Assembly: GCA_034440615.1 (NCBI GenBank)
Contig: JAOTOM010002297.1
Location: forward strand, 33,520 to 97,519
DNA length: 64,000 nucleotides
Origin: Ashinkailepas kermadecensis
Taxonomy: Eukaryota; Arthropoda; Thecostraca; Neolepadidae
Direction of reading: 5' to 3'
Positions 45,148 through 56,338 of the stretch are shown piece by piece. Under the pieces are notes generated by a model that was given only the letters and a program-made list of their open reading frames with translations, was not told where the DNA came from and ran no database searches. How positions within the stretch are numbered: the first letter of the stretch is position 1; every line of letters begins with the position of its first letter. The position numbers and the translations under genes were made by a program.

Positions 45148-46386
45148 TGTAAAAAAGGTTCAGGTTCATCCCTGAAGGGGGCAAAACTCTTCTGGCACGT
45201 TGATAGAACTAGGGTACCTCTGCGTTTGCGATATTTAAGAACCCCGGTTATAAATTCAATGGTTCGAATCCTTCATCTCCGTGCTCTGATCTCCACATCT
45301 TGACACGCACTTCCAAAGCCAGCACTTCTATATTGTGCGAATTAGTCAAAAGACAAATGCAACGGAGATCAGACATTAGTGGCGCAGCGTGATATAGACG
45401 TGAATAATATAACTTCATTTTGACAGACAGGTGCAACTGCTTATCAAAGAACTACATCGCAACAGACAGCGACTCTCAGGCAGAGTCCGACGTACCTCTG
45501 TACCGAAGTCGGGACAGGGCTGGCCCTCTCTCGGCCGCCCTGTCCCGCTGCGCTCCAACTCACAGCCACGCGTCTCGACGTCCAGTTCCCTTCTACTGAG
45601 CCAAGGCCTCTGAGCTCCCGCGGCCCGTCACTAAGTAACCTCGGCAACGCCTGTCCCACGTGACCAACACGTCACTACTGCGTCGCATGGTCCGTGCGTC
45701 GGCCCCGATAACAAAGGTTCACTCTGAACTCCATGCACCGTACTGCAGTGGTCGCGCTGTCCATCTGACATCAGGCATATGTCAGCTCAGAGTCAGATAT
45801 CAGAGCCGCCCCTGATGACATCCAGAGACTGGCCTCGCGTGGCAATGGTGCTGAGAGGGCACCGTTTGTGAGGCCCGCGCGGTATCAGGGTCGGACAGTG
45901 AGCTGTCAGCATTTCACCGGACGTTGTTCCACAACAGCTGACTGGCAGAGGAGCGGTACTGCAGCCGCTGATCTAGCGACACAGCGCCCGACACACTAGC
46001 GACACTCGGTCACATCACCGCATGACAGCTGGCATAGACATCATAGACACGCCTGTCCATAGGGTTCCCATAATACAATCACTTGTCCTACATCACCCAC
46101 TGACGATCACATCACCCACTGACGACGGCGGCGCGGCGCGCGCCGGGGAGGGGAGGGGTTTGTTGTCGGCCGCACGGTATCGGGGTCACCTTTGATGCAC
46201 GGCGGCGGGGTGGCCGGAAGACAGGGCAATGTCCACCGACCGGCCTCGACTGGAGCGGTGGCTGCTTACGTCGGCATCAGACAGGCGGACGCCAGTCTAG
46301 GTGCCTGAGACTTGTCGCGCCAGGAACGGAGGGGGTAGGGGGCTGAATGGCTGGGATTTAGATGCCCGAAAACCAACTTTGTTACA
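45148..46386. mobile_element. Probable solo LTR inserted in reverse transcriptase
   Basis: A 1,239-bp insertion begins TGTAAAAAAGG and ends TTTGTTACA, giving TGTAA...TTACA termini typical of LTRs. It is flanked by ACTA at 45144-45147 and 46387-46390, a 4-bp duplication. Ignoring insert plus one ACTA, the reverse-transcriptase frame is uninterrupted. The internal sequence has no open frame with known domains and includes a GC-rich part near 46120-46220. The parent retrotransposon is not in the window. Confidence 0.75.
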
Positions 46387-49133
46387 ACTAGTTAGGTTCC
46401 GACAGAAAGAATGTGCCTTCATGGCCGACGTTGAGGCTATGTTTTATCAGGTAGTTGTGCCTGAAGAGGACATATTTCCTGCGTTTCCTCTGGTGGCCTG
46501 ACGATAACACAAGCCTGCCTTCCGAAGAATTTCGCATGATGGTACATTTGTTCGGGGCAAGTTCTTCCACTAGCTGCGCACATTTTGCATTGCGGAAATG
46601 TGCCGAGGATAGTGAGGACCAATTCGATCAAGAAGTGGCTCGTACTGTGCGGAGGAACTTCTACGTGGACGACTGCCTGAAATCTGTCGATAGCGTAGAG
46701 GAAGCTGTCGGGCTGGTCAGAGATTTGAGGACGATGTGCAAGCGCGGAGGATTCAACCTGACCAAGATTGTCAGCAATCGTCGAGCATTTCTGGAATTAT
46801 TGTCGGATGAGCGTGGGGAGCAAGTTAGGACGCAAGATCTAAATCAAGATCCCCTTCCCGTTGAGAGAGATTTGGGAGTGTGCTGGTCGGTTGATGACGA
46901 TATGTTGTTCTTCAAGGTATCTAGAATGGATAAACCAGCTACGAGAAGAGGAATGTCATCGGCTATCGCTTCCATATATGATCCTCTGGGCATCGTTTCG
47001 CCTTACACCCTCGTCGGAAGATTAATTTTGCGAGACTTGACGGAACTTAAGCTAGGATGGGACGAGGAGATTCCTCCTCTTCAGACGAGACAGTGGGAGG
47101 AATGGTTGAACGGCTTATATAGGCTGTCCGAGGTCAAGCTACCCAGATGCTACAGGCCCGACAGTTTCGGGCGCATATTGTCGGCCGAACTGCATCATTT
47201 TGCGGACGCGAGTGAGAAGGCTTATGGTTGCGTGTCTTATGTGCGTCTCACCAGTGGTCAAGGATGCTATCATTGTGCCTTTCTCTTCGGCAAGTCTCGC
47301 GTAGCGCCCTTAAAGAAGCAAACCATTCCTCGCCTAGAGTTAGCAGCCGCTACAATGGCTGTTCGCGTCGGATTGATGCTCGAGAAGGCGTTAGAGATGC
47401 CAATTCGAAGTACTACGTATTGGACGGATAGCACGACAGTTCTCCGATACATCGAGAACGATCGAACGAGATTCCACACCTTCGTGGCGAACCGCTTGGC
47501 CATTATTCGGGCCGGATCGACTCCTGCACAGTGGAGGTTCGTCGGTACCAAGGTAAATCCAGCTGACGACGCGACAAGAGGAAAACAAAGCTCACGCTGG
47601 ATCCATGGACCAGAGTTTCTTCGACGCCAAGAGGATTGGCCACAAATGCCGTCTGTCATGTTCAGTGATGAAGTAGATCCAGAAGTAAAGAAAGTGATGG
47701 TGGTTGGCGCCAAGGCGGTGGATGAGCCGAGTCCGACTCAAAGGCTGATTAGTCATTTCTCTTGCTGGTATAGGCTAAGACGAGCGGTTACGTGGTTTCG
47801 TAGAGTCCAACGGATCCTTCAGTTCCATAGTCTACAGATTAGAGACAAGTCTGTTTGTGGAATTATCACGCCTGAGGAATTATCGCAAGCTGAAAGGGTG
47901 ATCATTAAGTTCGTGCAAACTGACATGTTTCGTGAAGATGTTGGTGGTCTGACTGATGGAGACCGTTGTCGGGTGAAGAAGTCCAGTACGTTGGTCAAGT
48001 TGAACCCCTTTGTACAGAGTGGAACTCTTCGCGTTGGAGGAAGGCTGCGTTCGGCACCCATCCTTCATGAAGCACGGCATCCTTATCTCCTGCCGTACAG
48101 GGGTAATGTAACTGATCTGATAATAGGGTATGTCCACAGACTTGTTGGCCACCAGGGGCGGGAACATGCCTTGTCCCGCTTGCGCGAGAAGTATTGGGTC
48201 ATCAAGGGAAACTCAGCAGTACGGAGAGTATTAGGGAAGTGTTTGTCGTGCCGCAAACTGCAGGCTCCAACAATGAAGCAAAGGATGTGTGATCTACCGG
48301 AAGATCGAGTGAGACCTGATGATCCACCATTCACTAGTGTTGGAGTTTATATCTTTGGTCCATTCTATACGAAGAGGACGAGGACAGGTCAAGCGCTATG
48401 GGGTCCTGTTTACGTGTTTAGCCATTCGTGCGATCAACATAGAAATCGCGGATTCTCTCTCTACAGATTCGTTTGTTCACGCCCTGAGGCGCTTCTCGGC
48501 TCGTAAAGGTCGGGTTAGGTTAATACGATCAGATAGAGGTACCAACTTTGTCCGCGCCGAAAAGGAGCTGAAAGAAGCAGTTGAGACTTTGAACCAAGCT
48601 GAGATCAGTAAGGTGATGCTCCAGAGGGAGATTCGATGGATATTTAATCCTCCCGGAGCTCCACACTTCGGAGGTGTATGGGAACGTCAAATTCGAACAA
48701 TCTGAAAGATCCTCAATGCAGTAGCAACAGAACAAACCTTGAATGATTAGTCCTTGCAAACTGTAATGTGTGAAGTTGAAGCGATCGTCAACAGTCGTCC
48801 GTTAACAACGGTGTCTGCGGATCCAAGGGACCAGGAGCCATTGACTCCAAACCACTTGTTGTTGCTGAGCGGTGGCCCTCCGTTTCCTCCAGGCGTTTTC
48901 ACACCAAATGACTCTTATCCTAGGAAGCGATGGAGGCAGGTATATTTGGCAAACGTGTTCTGGAGAAGGTGGTGCAAGGAATATTTGCCGAATCTCCAGT
49001 CGAGATCCAAGTGGCATGAGCGCCATAGGAATCTACGCGTGAATGACGTAGTGCTGGCTGCAGACCAGGCCACTCCAAGAGGACAGTGGCCCTTGGGACT
49101 CGTGGTGCAGGTAACCACGGATCGCGATGGCCT
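46387..49133 (+). pseudogene. Old BEL reverse transcriptase, RNase H and integrase
   Basis: Reverse transcriptase resumes with FRQKECAFMADVEAMFYQVV, changes phase near 46480, and shows the catalytic NFYVDDCLKS. RNase H follows (ELHHFADASEKAYG, IPRLELAAA, YWTDSTTVL). Integrase follows with HRLVGHQGREHALSRLREKYW and CLSCRKLQ (HHCC zinc site). After a frameshift near 48407 come the core IRSDRGTNFV and HFGGVWERQIR. Stops occur near 48703 and 48748, then a C-terminal domain continues to the nested BEL insertion at 49133. Confidence 0.9.
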
Positions 49134-49660
49134 TGTGAGGATTAGTTATCGTTAGGAGTGCCAAATTCAACAAAGCCTCGCTTACCTTAAGTTAGGTAGA
49201 TGCTGGTCTTGATATAGAAATAGTCTGTGCACTGTTCACGTTCTTGTAAAACTTAGTCGCTTTACTCCGATAGAAAACATAATGTATAGCTATCCACCGG
49301 TGTGGTTAATTGCCTTAGTCCAAGGCTACACTCTTGCTGTCTGAAGTTTGTTGTATGCGTCTGAAGTTTCGACTTGACTGGAGCCCTACTGTCAGCTTGA
49401 AGGTTTGATGCAGACTCAACCCGACCACACGGGCGCCAGATATGCCACCCGACAACCCATCTGGCTTCTTCAAAATGGCCGCCCTCATCTGTCCAGAAAA
49501 TATCAGCTGACCACTTCAAAATGGTCACTCCCTTAACTGCATGCTCCTGCCACCTTGTGGCACCTATACAAAGCTCAACTTTGAGAACTGGCACACAGGC
49601 TAAGATCAACAGAGGTGAGGTTTTGAATGAGAGGGGAATATTCAGGAAAGAATTCTCACA
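49134..49660 (-). repeat. 3' LTR of nested BEL element
   Basis: On the plus strand the LTR starts TGTGAGG and ends CTCACA, a terminal inverted repeat of TGTGAG. In element orientation this is the 3' LTR; the purine-rich AAGTCGGGAG just before it (49661-49670 complement) is the likely polypurine tract. Confidence 0.9.
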
Positions 49661-49849
49661 CTCCCGACTTGAGATGCCTAACAAAGTTAGGCATGAGTAT
49701 GTTGTGACATGTGATTTAATTTGAATTGTGATGCATTGTGATCATATTACAAAGAGTCAGTCTGAATGAGATCCTTGACAAGTTGTCCTTGTTTTATTGC
49801 AGCTTGCCGTCTTGGACGCGCTGATTGTGTTGCTGGGTTAGCTGCTCCA

Positions 49850-52591
49850 CTATGATCTTCTGGCTGTGGATGAGATGTCGACAGCTGATGCCCCAGTGTG
49901 TGTGGCCTGGATCTCCAGAGGATACAGTAGCTTGACAGAGTATCTTCCCTGGCCATTAGCCGTCTTCAGAACTACCTGCCTGACATGACCATCCTTGCCA
50001 TGAATGAGCTGCTTTACACAGCCCATATGCCAGTATACTCTGGGTTTATCCTTGGTATCAATGAGCACTATGTCTCCCACTTCTATCTTGTCAACCCAGC
50101 AGGTCTCAAACACATATCGTGTTGTCTCACGTAGGCCAAGTAGGTACTCCCCGTACCACATGTTCTTGTATCGTGTTAACAGCTTCTCCTGCTTCTTCAA
50201 GGCTTCGTTGAGTTTCTGATGGGCTTCACTGGGTTGTTGCATCCACAATGGGTCTGTGTCATCTGTGTCATCGACTAGACACAGCCTAGGGTTTGTGTGG
50301 AGCTTCAGTATCTTGTTTGGTGTGAGAGGTTCTAGCTCATCTATTTCACTATGCACATAGGTGATTGGCCGGTTGTTCACCATGTTTGTGATTTCTGCTA
50401 GTTGTGTTTGAAGCTCGAAATAATCTAGCTTGGCTCGACCAACTGATTTGTACAAGCACTGCTTGATCGTTTTTACCTGTCTTTCATATACTCCTCCTAC
50501 CCAGCTGGCATATGCTGGAATCGTTCTATGTTTGATGTTGTGCTCTTTGAGATGATCGCTGAATTCATCAGACAGGAAGAGATTCTCCAAGATTCGCTGA
50601 CTAGCAACGAAGTACTTGGCATTGTCAGTCAAAATCGATGCTGGAACAGTAGGTATGTTGCAAAATCGCCGGAATGATTGCAGAAACGACTTCAATGTCA
50701 GGTCTGGCACAATGTCAAGGTAAACACTGCGAATTGCCAGGCAAGTGTAGACCACAATGTACATCTTGCTCATAGTTCCATTCTCATCTTGAACAAATAA
50801 ATGTCCTGTGTAATCAATTGCCGTGTCGTTGAATGGTTTGATGTATGAGACTCGCTCCTTCGGTAAGTCGGTGAGCTTCGGATATGCGAAAGCCAGATTG
50901 TTGAGTTTTTGACATGTGATACAGTCCTTTATCACGCGTTTGACGACTTGCCGACCAGCCGGTATCCAGAACCCACGCTCGCGTAATGCTGTGAGTGTTG
51001 TACCCACTCCCAAGTGTTTGCACCTTGAGTGCTGGTCTCGGATCAGTAGTTTTGTGAGTGGATGTTCTTTCGACAGAAGAATGGGATTGAGCACTGAGTA
51101 TGAGTAGTAGTTGAGCTTAGAAAGTCTACCTTTACATCTCAGCACACCATCTTTGTCTATGAAAAGGTTCAGGTCCTTCACATACTTGGGTGCAGTAGTT
51201 GGACTCTCAGGTTGCTTTTCTAAGTCCTTGTACTCTTCATCGAATGAGGCTCTTTGCATTGTCTTGATCCAGTAGTTTTCGGCTTGCCTTTGGGGGTCAG
51301 CTTCTCTGTGCCGCAGTTTGTTCACATACTGGAACACTCTAGCAGTTACCCCATACAGTTTCTTCAAGCTTGAGTACTGTCCTGGATCTATGACTGGATC
51401 TTGTCCTGTGGGGGCATCAGTTGTCTGCTGTATGCCAGTGTGATATGAGTGCACTGACTGTTTGGTGCCTGTGGAAAGACAGCTGAGACTGCTCTGTGGC
51501 CATGCAGACTTGTCTCCCAGCCAGCTAGGACCTGATGTCCAGACTTCTACATTCTTGCTGAAGTCCCCATGTGAGAGACCTCTTGTCAACATGTCTGCTA
51601 CATTAGTGTGGGTGTCAACATAGTGGTATGTGATGTTGGTCTGCAGTTGTTCCTCGAGCTCTTCCCTTTTCTTGCTGGCAGCGTTGAGCCTGTTGATGGT
51701 AAACTTGCTCTTGGTTTTTGTACCGCTGTGTAGCCACTCGAGAACAACTTGTGCATCTGTCCAGATGTAGACATGTTCTAGGTTGAGTCCCAGCGATTCA
51801 GTCACCAGTGACAAACAGTCCAACGCTTGAGCTACTGCCATGAGCTCAATCTGAGGGATGCTTTTCTTCTCAGGTGCTAACTTTCCCTTGCTGAAGATGA
51901 GATTTGACTGATTTGACTGTGTGACATAACAAGCTACACCATAGCATGTTTTACTGCCATCGCAGAAGATGTGAATTGAGATGGGCTCGTCACTCTCCAA
52001 ATCCACTGTGTTCCGTGGGAATGCCAACTTCTGAAGTGACAGAAGATCAGGTTTGAGTTTCTCCCATTTGTTGGCTACATCCTGAGAAACTTGCTCATCC
52101 CAGTCAGTACCATCTTGCCACACTTGTTGTTTCATTAGGAGGCGACCTCTGATTGTGACTGGTAGCATCAGTGAAAGTGGATCGAACACTCTGCTGATGT
52201 TACTAAGCAATTGTCTCTTGGTGATGTGTTTGTTGCTTCCCAGCTCGATCTCAGACAGGGACAGTGTGTCCTGCTTTGAGTCATACTGGTAACCCAGCGT
52301 CTTCTCTGTAGGTGCGTTGTGGTGGTGCAGCCTTTGGTCCTGCTCCATCACATTGACCAGTGACTGGTGGTTGGACTGCCAACTTCGGAGGTTGAATCCG
52401 CCCTCCTGCAGAACCTTGATGCTTTCTGTGTACACTGAGTTCAGTTTGTTGAGTTGAGACGATGTGTAGAGGAAGTTGTCTACATATAGAGACTGTTTGA
52501 GAGCAGCCACTGCTTCTGTTTCCGCATACTGCTGCAGATGTAGTTGTAAGATGTGGTTCAAGATGAATGGGCTTGAGTTGAGGCCAAACAA
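49850..52591 (-). CDS. Nested BEL pol, C-terminal part: RT end, RNase H, integrase
   Basis: This 913-residue frame continues the same reading frame as gag-pol upstream after a lone stop. It contains the reverse-transcriptase catalytic box YVDN (36-39; the BEL family usually shows YVDD), RNase H (Asp 211 in FCDGSK, Glu 249, Asp 279 in WTDAQ), the integrase zinc region with C-x2-C at 557-560, and the integrase triad Asp 593 (AIDYTG), Asp 656 (LTDNA) and Glu 703 (VYERQ). A C-terminal DUF5641-like domain follows (WVDKIEVGDIVLI). The change of the second YXDD aspartate to Asn would be expected to damage activity. Confidence 0.95.
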   Translation of the reverse strand: MFGLNSSPFILNHILQLHLQQYAETEAVAALKQSLYVDNFLYTSSQLNKLNSVYTESIKVLQEGGFNLRSWQSNHQSLVNVMEQDQRLHHHNAPTEKTLGYQYDSKQDTLSLSEIELGSNKHITKRQLLSNISRVFDPLSLMLPVTIRGRLLMKQQVWQDGTDWDEQVSQDVANKWEKLKPDLLSLQKLAFPRNTVDLESDEPISIHIFCDGSKTCYGVACYVTQSNQSNLIFSKGKLAPEKKSIPQIELMAVAQALDCLSLVTESLGLNLEHVYIWTDAQVVLEWLHSGTKTKSKFTINRLNAASKKREELEEQLQTNITYHYVDTHTNVADMLTRGLSHGDFSKNVEVWTSGPSWLGDKSAWPQSSLSCLSTGTKQSVHSYHTGIQQTTDAPTGQDPVIDPGQYSSLKKLYGVTARVFQYVNKLRHREADPQRQAENYWIKTMQRASFDEEYKDLEKQPESPTTAPKYVKDLNLFIDKDGVLRCKGRLSKLNYYSYSVLNPILLSKEHPLTKLLIRDQHSRCKHLGVGTTLTALRERGFWIPAGRQVVKRVIKDCITCQKLNNLAFAYPKLTDLPKERVSYIKPFNDTAIDYTGHLFVQDENGTMSKMYIVVYTCLAIRSVYLDIVPDLTLKSFLQSFRRFCNIPTVPASILTDNAKYFVASQRILENLFLSDEFSDHLKEHNIKHRTIPAYASWVGGVYERQVKTIKQCLYKSVGRAKLDYFELQTQLAEITNMVNNRPITYVHSEIDELEPLTPNKILKLHTNPRLCLVDDTDDTDPLWMQQPSEAHQKLNEALKKQEKLLTRYKNMWYGEYLLGLRETTRYVFETCWVDKIEVGDIVLIDTKDKPRVYWHMGCVKQLIHGKDGHVRQVVLKTANGQGRYSVKLLYPLEIQATHTGASAVDISSTARRS

Positions 52592-52633
52592 GATGGTCTT
52601 GAATCGGAATGCCTTGATGCCATCAGTGGTTTT

Positions 52634-52636
52634 TCA
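52634..52636 (-). other. Single in-frame TGA splitting nested BEL gag-pol
   Basis: The TGA follows FCFV within reverse transcriptase. The downstream frame is open in the same phase, and the next ATG is only 14 codons on. A tryptophan codon is common at this place in the family, so a point mutation is the simplest reading. Confidence 0.9.
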
Positions 52637-55600
52637 TACAAAGCAGAATCGATCTTTGTCACACTCGTACTTCAGGAAGATCTGCAGAAAGGCCTTCTCA
52701 ATATCAGCCATCAAGACATAGTCATTGGTTCTGAACCTCATCAGAAGGCTGACCATATTGGTAAGCAGGTTGATGCCTGGATAGCACGCCTCATTCAGAG
52801 ATGGTGCGCTTCCTATTTTGTAGCTGCAGTTGAAAACAGCTCTCAGTTTAGTGGTGCTTTGTACATCTGTCTTTATAACAGGATGATGTGGGATGTACAC
52901 GCGTTTCTTCACTTCAGATAAATATATCTCTTCGATGATCCCATCATCAAGTTGCTGTTGAAATACTGCTGAGTACGATTCAGTCAGATTCTTGCGTTCC
53001 AGTGACTTGTGAACCTTGTGCATCAAGTGCATGGCATTATCCAAGTTGTCTGGAACTTCATCCACATTGTCGTAGAATGGAATTTTGACGAAGTATTTTC
53101 CACCCTGCAGTTCAATTTCATTTTTGAATTCCTCTATCACTCTTGAATCAGCAGGTGTCAGATCTTCACACTCGTCATCATCCTCACAGTATGTTTGTGT
53201 CTGTTTGTTTGTAGTTTGAGATGATGTTTGTTTGTTGAGAGTTTGAGCATGGGGTTGTTTGTCTTCAGTTTGACATGTTGACTCCTCTTGCACTCCTTGA
53301 GGTTGAACATTACATTCCTCCCCTTCAGACGAGTACACTGTTTGCCTTGTTTGAAGTTGAGATGTCGTTTGTGAGGTTGACACCTTGTGAGTTTGAGTGT
53401 TGTCAAGTTGACAACATGTTGTAGCATGTTCAACATGAGATGCCATGTGTTTCTCCTGATAAAGAGATACTGGATGCTGACTCTTCAGTGGAGATTCCAT
53501 GTCATCTTTTTCCTGTTGAGAAGATGAGCAATCTTCTTCTGTTGGAAGGAGCATGAGTTCCTCTTGTGTTGGAGGAGACACCTGTTCCTCTTGGGTTCGA
53601 GGAGGCATGCAATCCTCTTTGGGAAGAGGAGTTGTGTGATGCTCTTCTTGTGGAGGAGCTGTTTGATACTCAGTCTCAGGTGGGTGAGTTGAATGATCAT
53701 CAGGTGGAGCAGTTGAGAATGCCTCAGTATCAGCTTGTAGAGCTGCATGACCCTCATGTGTCATTGTGTGGTCTGCCGTGAGAGAGCATACACCTTTGGA
53801 CTCATGCACATGAGAACCACCATGATGAGTGTGATGTGTTTGACAGTTTGAGCCATTTGTTTGAGTTTGACCTTGCAGAATTGCATCCAGTTTGCACATC
53901 TGCAAGGCTGAGTGGGATGTCTCAGCAGAATCTGCCAGTGACTGAGCTGTGGTCTGGTTGCTGTGCCCAGCTCCTGCCAATCCCTCTCCTGGAACCAGCT
54001 TAGCCAGGTCACCAAAGATGATGAGACCTTTATCCATCTCATAAGCAGTGCCTTGCCCCAGGCCTACTGCTTTAAGTGGTGTCAAGTTTGTGAGCATGTC
54101 CACACCCAGTAGACAGTGAATGTTGTTGAAACTGTCCCCGTGTTGATCCCTGTAGAAACAGTCAGCCAGCTTCACACCTTGATGTTTGAGTTCTTCAACT
54201 GCATTGTGAATTCCTGGAACTGTGAACGTCCGATCCATATTGGAGTCCACCAGGAACTCTCCCTTGACCATGCGACTGGCTGTCATTGAGATTTCACAGG
54301 TCACAACCTTGTGAACCTTTTCTTGGGTTCCGATACACGTCTTCACTTGAAATTTCTCTTCTTCACCTTTGTCCTTCAGATCCAGCTTCTCGGCCAGTTC
54401 ACCACTGATATATGATGCTTGTGATCCATGATCCAGCAATGCTCGTGTCAGCTCTACTCTCCCTGGTGTACAGATGAGTACTGACATTGTAGGAAGAACA
54501 TACTGATGCCCCTGCTGCTTGCTTGTGAGACAGAGATGGTTCTGTGTTGTGGTAGCTGGTCTGCATAGAGCAGTTATGTGGTTGTTTGAACTGCAGAGGG
54601 TGCAGGGGTACGTCAAACCCTTCTTCTTCCCTGGGCACTCTGCTGGTGTGTGTTGTCCACTACAGGCAGTGCACAACCCCAGCTCCACCAATCGGCCACA
54701 TCTCTTGACTGCATCCAGGTATGAGGTACACTTAACCATGGAGTGATTGCCTCCACAGAGTTTGCATGGTTTGAACATAGACTCTCTTTTGATTTCAGTC
54801 TGGAATGTCTGAAGACTGCTTCCAGGTCGCTTTTGTTTGAATGCTGTTGGTTGGGACCTCATGTTCATTCTCTGTTGGCTGTGGGTGTTGTTCGGCTTGT
54901 TGAACCTTGAAGTTGCAGGTTGCTTGTGACCCTGTTTCTCCATTGACTTGATGATGTCGCTATAGTGTTCCAACAGCTGCTCACAGGATGGATAGTCACT
55001 TTTGATGACTACAGAGAGCTTCTCTTGGAAGGTGCATGGAAGTTTCTCAGAGATGAGGAAACTCATGACTTTGTTGCCCAGTGTGTCTTCACCCTCGAAG
55101 TTGTATCCATTTCTCTTCAGTTCATGCAATGATGTTCTGGCTGAGTTGAAAAATGTCCTGAGTTCATCTGGTGTATATGGCCTCTTCAGCTGTTTGATGT
55201 TTCTGATGTGTCGTTCTACAATGACATCTTCATCAAGGTACTCTTTCTTCAGAAACCCCACTGCTAGAGCAAAGTTTCCATCCTCGTTTGCCAAGTGCTT
55301 GATGGTGTCAAGCGCACTCCCACGCAAGTAGGCCTTGAGATGCAGCAGCTTGCTGGCATCACTGTAGTTTGAGCTGTTGCCAATGATGTCCATGAACAGA
55401 GTGAAGAAATCATTGAATTCCATCACATCACCCTGATCACCACTGAAGAGAGGTATCTTAATCTCTTTCACCCGTGCACCAGTGTTGTGATTTGAAGAGT
55501 TTTCATGTTGTTTTTCAGGTTTGAGCTTGGAGCCTATCTCTGTCAATGTTGACTGGACCTCAAACTGGTACTGAACTTGTGACTCAAGTTCGCTTTCATA

Positions 55601-55885
55601 TTCAGCTTCATCACAACTGTCACCTTCTTCAATGGTTGTCATGATCAATGCATCAAAATCTTCAACTTCCTTCAGCTTCACTTCAATGCCTTTGATCTGT
55701 TTTACAGCAACATCTGGATGGATATCCTTCTTCTTGAGAGTCTTGATGCTCAATGTGATGACCCGCTTCAAATGACCTCGCTTGATCTTCATTGACTTCA
55801 GTTGGTCCTTGACATCAACCTCCTTGATGTTACCATCTTGGTCACCTGTGGTCTTGTTGGTGTTCATGTTGGTACTCAAGTTCAA
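52634..55885 (-). CDS. Nested BEL gag-protease-RT N-terminal polyprotein
   Basis: A 1,083-residue frame starts at ATG 55885. The gag region covers about residues 1-340, with the DUF1759-type stretch beginning IPLFSGDQGDVMEFNDFF. Three Cys/His clusters lie at about 374-441 (CKLCGGNHSMVKC, CTACSGQHTPAEC, CTLCSSNNHITALC). The retropepsin motif LLDHGSQ is at 483-489, with His in place of the usual Ser/Thr of D-S/T-G. An unusually long low-complexity linker (about 640-905, rich in Gln, Thr, Glu and His) precedes the reverse transcriptase (from about 925; MADIEKAF 1059-1066). The frame ends at TGA 52634-52636. Confidence 0.95.
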   Translation of the reverse strand: MNLSTNMNTNKTTGDQDGNIKEVDVKDQLKSMKIKRGHLKRVITLSIKTLKKKDIHPDVAVKQIKGIEVKLKEVEDFDALIMTTIEEGDSCDEAEYESELESQVQYQFEVQSTLTEIGSKLKPEKQHENSSNHNTGARVKEIKIPLFSGDQGDVMEFNDFFTLFMDIIGNSSNYSDASKLLHLKAYLRGSALDTIKHLANEDGNFALAVGFLKKEYLDEDVIVERHIRNIKQLKRPYTPDELRTFFNSARTSLHELKRNGYNFEGEDTLGNKVMSFLISEKLPCTFQEKLSVVIKSDYPSCEQLLEHYSDIIKSMEKQGHKQPATSRFNKPNNTHSQQRMNMRSQPTAFKQKRPGSSLQTFQTEIKRESMFKPCKLCGGNHSMVKCTSYLDAVKRCGRLVELGLCTACSGQHTPAECPGKKKGLTYPCTLCSSNNHITALCRPATTTQNHLCLTSKQQGHQYVLPTMSVLICTPGRVELTRALLDHGSQASYISGELAEKLDLKDKGEEEKFQVKTCIGTQEKVHKVVTCEISMTASRMVKGEFLVDSNMDRTFTVPGIHNAVEELKHQGVKLADCFYRDQHGDSFNNIHCLLGVDMLTNLTPLKAVGLGQGTAYEMDKGLIIFGDLAKLVPGEGLAGAGHSNQTTAQSLADSAETSHSALQMCKLDAILQGQTQTNGSNCQTHHTHHGGSHVHESKGVCSLTADHTMTHEGHAALQADTEAFSTAPPDDHSTHPPETEYQTAPPQEEHHTTPLPKEDCMPPRTQEEQVSPPTQEELMLLPTEEDCSSSQQEKDDMESPLKSQHPVSLYQEKHMASHVEHATTCCQLDNTQTHKVSTSQTTSQLQTRQTVYSSEGEECNVQPQGVQEESTCQTEDKQPHAQTLNKQTSSQTTNKQTQTYCEDDDECEDLTPADSRVIEEFKNEIELQGGKYFVKIPFYDNVDEVPDNLDNAMHLMHKVHKSLERKNLTESYSAVFQQQLDDGIIEEIYLSEVKKRVYIPHHPVIKTDVQSTTKLRAVFNCSYKIGSAPSLNEACYPGINLLTNMVSLLMRFRTNDYVLMADIEKAFLQIFLKYECDKDRFCFV

Positions 55886-56338
55886 CTAGGTGAATATAGT
55901 ACAAGTCAAGATGAAATGTTCTTCGACTAAATGCTATTTGCAATGTACATGCGTACACAATTTACAACTATGTCAGTGTTTGGAACATTGTTCTTCATGT
56001 AAGTTTGGATGTGTAGCTCTTCATAGAATCACACAATGTAACTTGCAATTGGAAAATATTTGCAAGAATGGTGTTCTGGAAATTGTGAGTGGTGCAAAAT
56101 CTGATTGCACAATTGCGATTGACCACAAATGTATCTAAGCGCTGTTTCAAGTGTGATGTGACAAATGTGGCGCCTCTCAGACAATTGTGATGTTGAACCC
56201 ATTGACAAGTTCAATATACATAGATACTCATTAACTAGGCAAGATATGGCAATCAGGCAAGACCACTAAGAACGGAACGAGTAGACAACTAGGTACCCAA
56301 GGCAAAGGTGAAGGCCGAATAAGTTTTACAATATTCTG

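Noticed and set aside
53485..53781. Extra frames in the BEL linker
   Set aside because: Low-complexity sequence stays open in several frames; gag-pol continuity fixes the real one.
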